From Fervidifonticultor_A tertius (GTDB lineage Bacteria > Sysuimicrobiota > Sysuimicrobiia > Sysuimicrobiales > Humicultoraceae), in the NCBI GenBank assembly GCA_031459235.1, contig JAVKIY010000055.1:1-19612 (forward strand): a stretch of DNA of 19,612 bases, given 5' to 3'. The notes below the pieces were generated by a model. It did not search any database. It had not been told where the DNA came from and saw nothing but the letters and a program-made list of their open reading frames with translations. The translations under genes and the position numbers were made by a program. Below are positions 1 through 5,819 of the stretch, piece by piece; within the stretch, counting starts at the first letter, position 1; each line of letters begins with the position of its first letter.

Positions 1-684
1 ATGCACATGAACGTGCACAAGACCTTCTCGACGCCGCACGGCGGGGGCGGTCCGGGCGCCGGGCCCGTGGCCGTGAAGCGCGCCTTGGAGCCCTACTTGC
101 CCACGCCGACCGTGGAGCGGGTGGGCGACCGCTTCGTCCTGCAGGAGGACCGGCCCAAGTCGATCGGCCGCGTGCGCGCGTTCAACGGTAACTTCGGCAT
201 CTACGTCCGCGCGTACGCGTACCTGCGCGCGTACGGGCCGCTGCTGCGCCAGGTCTCCGAGGCCGCGGTCCTCAACGCCAACTACCTGCTCGCGAAGCTG
301 CGGGCGCACTTCGACGTGCCCTACGACCGCACGTGCATGCACGAGTTCGTGCTTTCCGGGCGGCGGCAGAAGCAGGAGCACGGTGTACGTACGCTCGACA
401 TCGCCAAGCGCCTGCTCGATTACGGCTATCACGCGCCGACGATCTACTTCCCGCTCATCGTTGACGAGGCGATCATGATCGAGCCCGCCGAGACCGAGAG
501 CCGGCAGACGCTGGACGCGTTCGCCGAGGCGCTGGTCCAGGTCGCCGAGGAATGCCGCACCGATCCGGACCTGGTGCGGGGCGCCCCGCACCACACGGTG
601 GTCACGCGGCTCGACGAGGTGGCCGCGGCCCGCAAGCCCAACCTGCGCTGGCGGCCGAAGGCCGAGGTCGGCAGCCGGGCGTGA
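1..684 (+). CDS. gcvPB: Glycine dehydrogenase (decarboxylating) subunit 2, 3' part
   Basis: This is the C-terminal part of the P-protein of the glycine cleavage system, which decarboxylates glycine with pyridoxal phosphate (PLP) and passes the aminomethyl group to the lipoyl H-protein in the cytoplasm. The first visible residues, HMNVHKTFSTPHGGGGPG, are the PLP-lysine region of the family, with the Schiff-base lysine at visible residue 7. The conserved EFVLSG and the GYHAPTIYFP region follow. Family members of the split type are roughly 480-500 residues, so about half the protein lies upstream of the window. The ATG at base 1 is therefore not the real start. The gene ends in a TGA that overlaps the GTG start of the next gene by 4 bp, which indicates translational coupling. 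The partner gene gcvPA is expected upstream. Identification is secure from the motif. Confidence 0.95.
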   Translation: MHMNVHKTFSTPHGGGGPGAGPVAVKRALEPYLPTPTVERVGDRFVLQEDRPKSIGRVRAFNGNFGIYVRAYAYLRAYGPLLRQVSEAAVLNANYLLAKLRAHFDVPYDRTCMHEFVLSGRRQKQEHGVRTLDIAKRLLDYGYHAPTIYFPLIVDEAIMIEPAETESRQTLDAFAEALVQVAEECRTDPDLVRGAPHHTVVTRLDEVAAARKPNLRWRPKAEVGSRA

Positions 685-1631
685 GCGCGCCCACCATCGA
701 GGACGTCCGCGCGGCGGCCGACCGCATCGCCGGTATCGCCCGTCGCACGCCCGCGGTCGACTGCGACCTGGCCGGCGGCCTGCGGCTGAAGCTCGAGAGC
801 CTCCAGCCCACAGGCGCCTTCAAGGTGCGGGGCGCGGCTAACCACCTGCGCGCCGTGGCCGGCTCGGTGGCCGGCGTGGTGACCGCGTCGTCGGGCAACC
901 ACGGGCAGGCCGTGGCGTACGTGGCCCGGCGCCTGCGCATGACGGCGGTCGTGGTCGTCCCCGAAACCGTCAACCCGATCAAGGCCCGCGCGATCGCCGC
1001 CTTCGGCGCCGAGCTCGTGCGGTGCGGTACCACGATGGACGAGCGCTACGCGTTCGCGCAGGAGCTCGCGCGGGAACGAGGCCTGCACCTGGTGCCGTCC
1101 TTCGACGACGCGCTGGTCATCGCCGGCCAGGGGACCTGCGGGCTGGAGATCGCCGAGCAGTGCCCGGACGCGAGGGTGGTTGTCGTGCCGACCGGCGGCG
1201 GCGGCCTCATCTCCGGGGTGGCGCTGACGCTCAAGGCGCTAAGGCCCGGGGTGCGGGTCGTCGGCGTCGAGCCAGCAGCCCTGCCCCGCTACGCGGCCTC
1301 CCGGCGTGCCGGCGCACCGGTGGCCGTGCCTTTCCAGGACACGGTGTGCGACGGGCTACGCGCACAGCGGCCCGGCGCGCTGCCCTGGGCCGTGACGTCC
1401 CGCGCCGTGGACGAGTTCGTCGCGGTGGACGACGCCGCGGCGCTCGAGGCGGTCCGGCGACTCCTGCTGGAGACCCACCTGGTGGTCGAACCCTCGGGCG
1501 CGGTCGCCGTGGCGGCGATCCTGGGAGGGCTGGTGCCCGAGCGTCCGGCCGTGGCCGTGGTCAGCGGAGGCAACCTGGATCCGGAGCTCATGCGGGAGCT
1601 CGCGGCACACCGCGCGGCGTCCGTCGGCTAG
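681..1631 (+). CDS. Threonine/serine ammonia-lyase, short PLP type without ACT domain
   Basis: This is a fold-type II PLP enzyme of the threonine dehydratase family, expected to deaminate L-threonine to 2-oxobutanoate or L-serine to pyruvate. Of its 316 residues, K48 in TGAFKVRGA is the PLP lysine. SGNHGQ (71-76) binds the substrate carboxylate, TGGGGL (171-176) is the phosphate-binding glycine loop, and SGGN (295-298) contacts the PLP ring. The length fits the catabolic or TdcB-like class: there is no C-terminal ACT regulatory domain as in biosynthetic IlvA, so isoleucine feedback is unlikely. The GTG start overlaps the gcvPB stop (GTGA) and the family alignment begins just after it; an earlier in-frame start would read through gcvPB. 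Coupling to gcvPB suggests a joint role in glycine, serine and threonine breakdown. Serine racemase or a broad-specificity serine/threonine dehydratase are alternatives. Confidence 0.88.
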   Translation: MSAPTIEDVRAAADRIAGIARRTPAVDCDLAGGLRLKLESLQPTGAFKVRGAANHLRAVAGSVAGVVTASSGNHGQAVAYVARRLRMTAVVVVPETVNPIKARAIAAFGAELVRCGTTMDERYAFAQELARERGLHLVPSFDDALVIAGQGTCGLEIAEQCPDARVVVVPTGGGGLISGVALTLKALRPGVRVVGVEPAALPRYAASRRAGAPVAVPFQDTVCDGLRAQRPGALPWAVTSRAVDEFVAVDDAAALEAVRRLLLETHLVVEPSGAVAVAAILGGLVPERPAVAVVSGGNLDPELMRELAAHRAASVG

Positions 1632-1653
1632 GCGGCTTCGACGCGCGGCCTGA

Positions 1654-1688
1654 CGTGTTCCAACCGGGTCGTGAGACCCACGAACGCG
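1654..1688 (+). terminator. Hairpin downstream of the ammonia-lyase gene, possible terminator
   Basis: A two-part stem follows the ammonia-lyase gene. An outer stem pairs CGTGTTC (1654-1660) with GAACGCG (1682-1688), including one G-T pair. An inner stem pairs GGGTC (1666-1670) with GACCC (1675-1679) around a GTGA loop, which is of GNRA type. The downstream bases GTGTTCTTCC are only mildly T-rich, so this is not a classical intrinsic terminator. Its position, just after the gcvPB and ammonia-lyase genes and before the lexA promoter region, suits a transcription end. Confidence 0.35.
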
Positions 1689-1790
1689 AGGTGTTCTTCC
1701 GGGCACTGTGCCCATAGCATGAGCGAGATATCGCGAGAAACTTAGAGCCCGCGCGAGTTAGGCGCCCAAATCTCCCGGACCAACAGATAA

Positions 1791-1804
1791 CGTACACTTG
1801 TTCG
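1791..1804 (+). promoter_or_regulatory. Candidate second, imperfect LexA box
   Basis: CGTAC-ACTT-GTTCG differs at one position from CGAAC-N4-GTTCG. Its centre lies 36 bp upstream of the centre of the perfect box. Paired operators upstream of lexA are known in other bacteria, but the single mismatch falls in the conserved GAAC half, so binding is uncertain. Confidence 0.4.
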
Positions 1805-1818
1805 GTATTCTTCTGCTG

Positions 1819-1846
1819 TTGATATACGAACATAAGTTCGTATATC
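1819..1846 (+). promoter_or_regulatory. Possible lexA promoter enclosing the SOS box
   Basis: TTGATA (1819-1824) resembles a -35 element and TATATC (1841-1846) a -10 element, with a 16-bp spacer. The core of the LexA box lies between them, so bound repressor would block polymerase. Initiation here would leave a leader of only about 13 bases, just enough to include the ribosome binding site. An upstream promoter using TTGTTC (1798-1803) with an AT-rich -10 near 1820-1828 is an alternative. Confidence 0.4.
1821..1846 (+). promoter_or_regulatory. LexA operator (SOS box), perfect 26-bp palindrome
   Basis: GATATACGAAC (1821-1831) and GTTCGTATATC (1836-1846) are exact inverted repeats around a 4-bp ATAA spacer. 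The core CGAAC-N4-GTTCG is the Bacillus/Actinobacteria-type LexA operator. It lies 20 bp upstream of the lexA start codon, as expected for autoregulation by LexA. The 11-bp perfect arms are longer than the usual core, which suggests a high-affinity site. Confidence 0.9.
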
Positions 1847-1865
1847 CTATGGGCGGAGGTGTCGC

Positions 1866-2495
1866 ATGAAGAGAAGCCTCTCGCCCCGCCAGGAAGCGGT
1901 CCTCGACTACATTGCGCAGAGCATCCGCCGAACCGGGATCGTACCCTCGGTCCGGGAGATCGGGGGCGCGCTCGGCATGCGCTCGCCGTCGACCGTGCAC
2001 CAGCATCTGACGGCCCTGATCCGCAAGGGCTACCTGCGGCGCGACGGCGACCGCATGCGGGTGCTGGAGATCACCAACGGTAGTGTGCGGCTCGACAGCG
2101 AAGAGATCGTCTCGCTGCCACTCGTCGGCCGTGTCTCGGCCGGCGTGCCCATCCTGGCCGAACAGCATATCGAGGAGATGATCCCCATCCCGCGCAGGTT
2201 CGTCGGGTGGAACGACGAGAGCTTCCTCCTGACCGTGCGGGGCGACAGCATGGTCGGAGCGGGCATCTTCGACGGCGACCTGGTCATCGTCCGCTGCCAG
2301 CGCACCGCGGTCCCCGGCGACATCGTGGTGGCCCTGCTGGGCGAGGAGGCCACGGTGAAGCGATTGGCGGTGGTGGACGGACGCCCGTGCCTGCGCGCGG
2401 AGAACCCGGCCTATCCCCTCATCAGCGACGAGTTCGAGGTCATCGGCAAGGTGCTGGGCCTGCTGCGCCGGTATGCGCCGGAGGTGGCGGCGTGA
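1866..2495 (+). CDS. lexA: LexA repressor, SOS regulator
   Basis: LexA represses DNA-damage genes and cleaves itself when stimulated by RecA filaments. The 209-residue protein has the normal family length. Residues 1-65 are the winged helix domain, including a recognition-helix region RSPSTVHQHL (39-48). The scissile bond is A92-G93 within GRVSAGVP. The S24 peptidase domain carries the catalytic serine S128 in GDSM and lysine K165 in ATVKRL. GGAGGT (1855-1860) lies 5 bases before the ATG and fixes the start. A perfect LexA box sits immediately upstream, so the gene is autoregulated. Its stop overlaps the GTG of the next gene by 4 bp, so the two downstream small genes are probably co-transcribed and SOS-inducible. 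The operator class agrees with a Gram-positive-type LexA. Confidence 0.97.
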   Translation: MKRSLSPRQEAVLDYIAQSIRRTGIVPSVREIGGALGMRSPSTVHQHLTALIRKGYLRRDGDRMRVLEITNGSVRLDSEEIVSLPLVGRVSAGVPILAEQHIEEMIPIPRRFVGWNDESFLLTVRGDSMVGAGIFDGDLVIVRCQRTAVPGDIVVALLGEEATVKRLAVVDGRPCLRAENPAYPLISDEFEVIGKVLGLLRRYAPEVAA

Positions 2496-2725
2496 TCGCG
2501 CGCGCCGCGCAGCCGGCCGTCGCGCCGCAGCCGATCGCCGTGCCAACCGCGTTCGTGCGCCGGGCGCGGCCCGGGCGCCGCCACCGCCCCGCGGCCTGGC
2601 GCCGGGGTAGGCTCGCCGGCGGACTGCTCCAACGCCTGGCCGACGACCGGCAAGCCCAGGGGTTGAAGCTGGTGCTGCTGCTGGCCTGCCTGGCGGTGGC
2701 AGCCTGGCTGGAGGTCCCGCTGTGA
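2492..2725 (+). CDS. Small single-pass membrane protein coupled to lexA, unknown function
   Basis: I do not recognise a family for this 77-residue protein. The GTG start overlaps the lexA TGA by 4 bp, and GGAGGTG inside the lexA 3' end serves as ribosome binding site, so translation looks coupled. Residues 1-20 are rich in Ala, Pro and Val. Residues 23-40 are strongly basic (RRARPGRR, WRRGR). A hydrophobic segment at about 58-74 (LKLVLLLACLAVAAW) could span the membrane, leaving a very short C-terminal tail. Placement behind lexA under the SOS box predicts induction after DNA damage. In several bacteria (YneA in Bacillus, Rv2719c in Mycobacterium, DivS in Corynebacterium) a small envelope protein next to lexA blocks cell division; similarity here is positional only. 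It could also serve the neighbouring RNase H-like protein. Confidence 0.7.
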   Translation: MIARAAQPAVAPQPIAVPTAFVRRARPGRRHRPAAWRRGRLAGGLLQRLADDRQAQGLKLVLLLACLAVAAWLEVPL

Positions 2726-3174
2726 GTGAGCTCGTCGTCGCGGTCGCCGCGCGTGCGCGATCGCTGAGCCGGACCGGGGATCGCGGGGTGGCGGCCGCGC
2801 ATCTACGCTGGCCGGACGGGACCGCGCGGACGCTCGTCAGGCACATCCGGCGCGACGATCCGGCCCCGGCCGCTTGGCGCGCGCTGCTGCTCGGGCTGTG
2901 GGCCGCTCGTCAGGCTGGCGCGCGCGTCGTGACGCTCGTCCTCGACGACGCTGACCTCGCCGCCGTGCTCGATGGCCGCGCTGACCCACCGGCCGACGCG
3001 GTCGTCGCCTCGCTTCAGTCGCGCGCTCTGCTCAACGCTTTTCGGTCCGCGGCGATTCGCGTGGGGCGGGGCGACGATCCAGACCTCCAGGCGGCGGAGT
3101 TCGCCGCGGCATCGGGCAGGACGGGGCGCCCCGGCCTGGCCGGGCTGCCGTTGTGGAGCGCGGCGGCGTCCTGA
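2722..3174 (+). CDS. Degenerate RNase H-like fold protein in the lexA operon
   Basis: This 150-residue protein starts with GTG overlapping the stop of the preceding gene by 4 bp. Its pattern resembles the bacterial RNase HI / reverse-transcriptase-like family: an opening beta strand (LVVAVAA, 4-10), a second strand with a DG turn (HLRWPDGT, 27-34), the helix WRALLLGLWAARQAGAR (52-68) matching the YRAL..GL..A...G helix, then VVTLVLDDADL (69-79) matching the strand that carries a catalytic aspartate. If the alignment is right, the first catalytic Asp and the helix Glu are replaced (A and A/W), only D75 or D76 remains, and the last acidic site would be E126. It would then probably bind nucleic acid or protein rather than cleave RNA-DNA hybrids. 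The family call is inference from pattern and needs a profile search. LexA control is expected from its position. Confidence 0.6.
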   Translation: MSELVVAVAARARSLSRTGDRGVAAAHLRWPDGTARTLVRHIRRDDPAPAAWRALLLGLWAARQAGARVVTLVLDDADLAAVLDGRADPPADAVVASLQSRALLNAFRSAAIRVGRGDDPDLQAAEFAAASGRTGRPGLAGLPLWSAAAS

Positions 3175-3235
3175 CCCGCGTGCCCGCGGCGCCGGCGCAG
3201 GGCTGTCCCGGCCGGTCGCAGAAGCCCCTCTCCTT

Positions 3236-3775
3236 GTGGCGCAGAGTCCGGCTGATCCGCACCTGACCGCAGGCGAGAGGCATCTTGACACCGGCGCATG
3301 GGAGGAGGCGGAGGCGGCGTTCCGCCGCGCCGTGGAGGCCGCGCCGACCTCGGCCGTCGCGCACAGCAAGTTGGGCGTCGCGCTTGCGAACCAGCGCCGG
3401 CTACAGGAGGCTGAGCAGGCGTTCGCGCGCGCGGTGACCCTCGACCCGCGGTACGCGCCCGCCTGGAGCAACCTGGGGAACGTCTACCGGGAGACCGGGC
3501 GGTCAGAAGAGGCGCTGCAGGCCTACGAGCGCGCCGTGGCCGCGGATCCGGACTACTGGATCGCCCACCAGAACCTGGGCGCGCTCTACAAGCAGATGGG
3601 CCGGACGAGCGAGGCCATCGCGTCGTTCAAGCGCGCGACCCGCCTGCAGCTGAAGGCACCGATCCGCCGGAGTGCCGGCGGCCCGGCGCCCCGGATCGGG
3701 TGCCTGGGCCGCACGGCCGTGCTGCTGGTCGCGCTGGCGGCACTCGGCGCCGCCCTGCTCGCGTTGCGCGCGTAG
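3236..3775 (+). CDS. TPR-repeat protein with C-terminal membrane anchor
   Basis: Three or four tetratricopeptide repeats are visible: approximately residues 7-40, 41-74, 75-108 and 109-135, with typical positions such as WEEAEAAFRRAVEAAP, YAPAWSNLGNVYRETGR and YERAVAADPDYWIAHQNLG. A basic linker and a hydrophobic C-terminal segment (TAVLLVALAALGAALLAL) follow, so it is probably tail-anchored with the repeats in the cytoplasm, acting as a protein-protein scaffold. The start is uncertain. There is no in-frame ATG between the previous stop and the repeats; GTG 3236 is the first in-frame GTG after the RNase H-like gene, but its ribosome binding site is poor. CTG 3203 or a start inside the previous gene (ATG 2972) are alternatives. 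It may belong to the lexA transcription unit, 61 bp after the RNase H-like gene. No partner can be named. Confidence 0.75.
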   Translation: MAQSPADPHLTAGERHLDTGAWEEAEAAFRRAVEAAPTSAVAHSKLGVALANQRRLQEAEQAFARAVTLDPRYAPAWSNLGNVYRETGRSEEALQAYERAVAADPDYWIAHQNLGALYKQMGRTSEAIASFKRATRLQLKAPIRRSAGGPAPRIGCLGRTAVLLVALAALGAALLALRA

Positions 3776-3787
3776 ACCCGCCTGGAC

Positions 3788-4333
3788 CTACTGCACCTTC
3801 ACCTGGAACTGACCAATCGTCGAGGACACCGCGATCGCGCCGGCCGGCACGGTCACGTGCCCGCCGCGCACGAGCGCACCGGCGGCGACGCCCACCGGGC
3901 CGAGCAGGATCAGCCCTGCGACGCTGGCGCCGGCGGCGCCCGCGGTGTCGCGCGTGTCGCGGAGGTTCGACGGGGTGACGTCGACAGGCGCCAGCTTCAC
4001 GGGCAACCCGTCCACGGCCACGGTCTGGACGAAGGCGATGTGCACGCGCGCATTGCGGCCGAAGATGCCGGGCGGCGTCACCGAGACGACGAGCCCCTGG
4101 GCGTGGGCGCCCTTCCGGATAACGATGTGCCGGTCGGCGACCACGTCGGAGGCCACGGTGAAGGTGACCGCCTCCCCTTCGCGGACCGCACTGGAGTCCA
4201 GGCGCGTGGAGAACGAGAGCGGCACCGGCGTGGCGGCCGGGACCGTGACGGACGACTGCGCGTACCCGGTCGGTGTGGCGACGAGGCTGAACGCGAGGAC
4301 GGCGATGAGCGTGCGGTGGAGCGGGTTCGTCAT
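3788..4333 (-). CDS. Secreted beta-rich protein of unknown function
   Basis: The 181-residue protein has a clear signal peptide: basic start, hydrophobic stretch LIAVLAFSLVA, probable cleavage after A25 (TGYA-QSS). It is therefore exported. The mature part begins with a Pro/Thr/Val region, then a beta-rich segment with LDSSAVREGEAVTFTVASDVV and HIVIRKGAHAQGLV, followed by a Gly/Ala-rich stretch (AGAAGASVAGLILLGP) that looks like a glycine zipper. It ends VTVPAGAIAVSSTIGQFQVKV. From memory, this order resembles small exported proteins of unknown function seen in acidobacterial and planctomycetal genomes, but I cannot name the family. GGGAGG lies about 6 bases before the ATG, and a good promoter is present upstream. 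The gene converges with the TPR gene, with 12 bp between the stops, and is transcribed divergently from trxA. Confidence 0.8.
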   Translation of the reverse strand: MTNPLHRTLIAVLAFSLVATPTGYAQSSVTVPAATPVPLSFSTRLDSSAVREGEAVTFTVASDVVADRHIVIRKGAHAQGLVVSVTPPGIFGRNARVHIAFVQTVAVDGLPVKLAPVDVTPSNLRDTRDTAGAAGASVAGLILLGPVGVAAGALVRGGHVTVPAGAIAVSSTIGQFQVKVQ

Positions 4334-4365
4334 GGGCGGCCTCCCGAGCGGTGCGTTCTACGAGC

Positions 4366-4394
4366 ATCATAGGGGCGGGCGCCGCGGACGTCCA
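4366..4394 (-). promoter_or_regulatory. Sigma-70-type promoter for the secreted-protein gene
   Basis: Read on the minus strand, TGGACG (complement of 4389-4394) is a -35 element and TATGAT (complement of 4366-4371) a near-consensus -10, separated by exactly 17 bp. The predicted transcription start near 4359 leaves a leader of about 25 bases that contains the GGGAGG ribosome binding site. Confidence 0.6.
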
Positions 4395-4409
4395 CCCGGT
4401 GCGCGGTCG

Positions 4410-4439
4410 TTGACGCGCTCTTCGGGAATACCCTAGTGT
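4410..4439 (+). promoter_or_regulatory. Candidate trxA promoter
   Basis: TTGACG (4410-4415) matches the -35 consensus at five of six positions. TAGTGT (4434-4439) is a weaker -10 after an 18-bp spacer. It lies back to back with the minus-strand promoter of the secreted-protein gene, the two -35 elements being only about 15 bp apart, so the two promoters may influence each other. Confidence 0.5.
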
Positions 4440-4505
4440 GGGGACGGGTTGTGAGAAGGCGCCGGCCTGTATGTCCCGCCGGCACGCTCGAAGGAGGCAC
4501 GCCGA

Positions 4506-4844
4506 ATGGGCAAGCCCGTGGTTGTGACTGAGCAGACGTTCGAGGCCGAGGTTCTGAAGTCGCCGACCCCGGTGCTCGTGGACTTCTGGGCCGAGTGGTG
4601 CGGGCCGTGCCGGCTGATCGCGCCGATCGTCGAGGAGTTCGCGACGGAGTACGACGGTCGCCTGAAGGTGGCCAAGGTGGACGTGGACGACAATCAGAAC
4701 CTCGCCATGCGCTACAGTATCATGAGCATCCCCACCCTGGGTGTGTTCCGGGGCGGGCAGATGGTCGACCGCATCGTGGGGTACATGCCGAAGGCCGAGC
4801 TCAAGCGCCGGCTCGACGGCGCGCTCCAGGCCGCGCCCCGCTAG
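4506..4844 (+). CDS. trxA: Thioredoxin
   Basis: Cytoplasmic disulfide reductase of 112 residues, the normal length for thioredoxin 1. The active site WCGPC spans 31-35 (C32, C35), preceded by VDFWAE as in classical thioredoxins. The cis-proline is P76 in SIPTL, and GGQMVDRIVGY follows in the C-terminal strand region. AAGGAGG (4491-4497) lies 8 bases before the ATG and confirms the start. It is reduced by thioredoxin reductase, whose gene converges on it from the opposite strand 54 bp downstream, so the pair forms the NADPH-thioredoxin system although the two genes have separate promoters. Nothing unusual is seen in the sequence. Confidence 0.97.
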   Translation: MGKPVVVTEQTFEAEVLKSPTPVLVDFWAEWCGPCRLIAPIVEEFATEYDGRLKVAKVDVDDNQNLAMRYSIMSIPTLGVFRGGQMVDRIVGYMPKAELKRRLDGALQAAPR

Positions 4845-4852
4845 CGGCTCCG

Positions 4853-4875
4853 CCGCGGGGCGTGCCGCCCCGCGG
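4853..4875. terminator. GC-rich hairpin between convergent trxA and trxB
   Basis: CCGCGGGGC (4853-4861) pairs perfectly with GCCCCGCGG (4867-4875) around a 5-base GTGCC loop. There is no T-run on either side, so it is not a textbook intrinsic terminator. Its place between two convergent stops fits a bidirectional transcription end in a high-GC genome. Confidence 0.5.
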
Positions 4876-4898
4876 GCGACTCCCGCGGAACCTGGGCG

Positions 4899-5819
4899 CT
4901 ACTCGCCCTGGCTCTGCAGCCACCGCTCTGCGTCGATCGCCGCCATGCACCCGTAGCCGGCCGCGGTGACGGCCTGCCTGTAGGTGTGGTCGTGCACGTC
5001 GCCGGCGGCGAAGACTCCCTCCACGCTCGTGCGGGACCGTTCGTGCAGCACAACGTAGCCCTGGGCGTCAAGCTCGAGCTGGCCGGCGAAGATCGCGGTG
5101 TTGGGGACGTGGCCGATCGCCACGAAGACGCCGTCCACGGGGCGTTCGGTGGTCTCGTCGGTCTTGACGTTGCGCAGCCGCACGCCGGTGACGACGCCGT
5201 TGCCCAGGATGTCGTCGATGACGGTGTTCCAGAGGAAGCTGATCTTCGGGTGCGCGAAGGCGCGCTGCTGCATGATCTTGCTTGCGCGCAGCTCGTCGCG
5301 GCGGTGGACGACGGTCACCGACTCCGCCAGGTTCCCCAGGTAGAGCGCCTCCTCCATCGCCGAGTCGCCCCCGCCCGCCACGATGACGCGGCGGTTGCGG
5401 AAGAAGAAGCCGTCGCAGGTCGCGCAGGTGGACACGCCGCGCCCCATCAGCCGGCGCTCGCCGGGCAGCCCCAACAGCTTGGCCGAGGCACCGGTGGCGA
5501 CGATTACCGCGCGCGCCTCCACCTGCTGGCCGGACGTGGTGGTTATGGCGAACGGGCGGCGCCGGAAGTCGACCGTCTCCACGTCCTCGGTGACGAACTC
5601 GGCCCCGACCCGCTCCGCCTGCTTCCGCATGGCCTGCATCAGCTCCGGGCCCAGGATGCCCTCCTCGAACCCGGGATAGTTCTCGACGGCGGTCGTCAGC
5701 ATGAGCTGTCCGCCGGCCGCGGCGCCCTCGATCACGAGCGGCGCCAGGTTGGCGCGCGCCGCGTAGATGGCCGCGGTCAGACCGGCGGGTCCGCCGCCCA
5801 GGATTGCGACGTTTCGCAT
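4899..5819 (-). CDS. trxB: Thioredoxin reductase (NADPH)
   Basis: Flavoenzyme of 306 residues that uses NADPH to reduce thioredoxin. The N-terminal FAD site is GGGPAG (8-13), with GGQLMLTTAVENYPG after it. The redox disulfide is CATC (C132, C135), followed by DG. The NADPH-binding loop GGGDSAMEEA (149-158) and HRRDE (172-176) indicate NADPH rather than NADH use. The C-terminal FAD motif is VFAAGDV. The length and order match low-molecular-weight bacterial TrxB. GGGAGG lies about 8 bases before the ATG. The gene faces trxA, its substrate, across a short hairpin-bearing gap. No promoter with good boxes could be seen in the 372 bp upstream. Confidence 0.97.
   Translation of the reverse strand: MRNVAILGGGPAGLTAAIYAARANLAPLVIEGAAAGGQLMLTTAVENYPGFEEGILGPELMQAMRKQAERVGAEFVTEDVETVDFRRRPFAITTTSGQQVEARAVIVATGASAKLLGLPGERRLMGRGVSTCATCDGFFFRNRRVIVAGGGDSAMEEALYLGNLAESVTVVHRRDELRASKIMQQRAFAHPKISFLWNTVIDDILGNGVVTGVRLRNVKTDETTERPVDGVFVAIGHVPNTAIFAGQLELDAQGYVVLHERSRTSVEGVFAAGDVHDHTYRQAVTAAGYGCMAAIDAERWLQSQGE

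Noticed and set aside
1682..1696. GAAC and GTTC half-sites that could look like another LexA box
   Set aside because: The spacer is 7 bp instead of 4, and the halves are better explained as part of the outer stem of the hairpin at 1654-1688.
2972..3235. Longer TPR protein starting at ATG 2972
   Set aside because: It would overlap the RNase H-like gene out of frame by about 200 bp, and the extra residues are Arg/Pro/Ser-rich without structure; kept only as an alternative.
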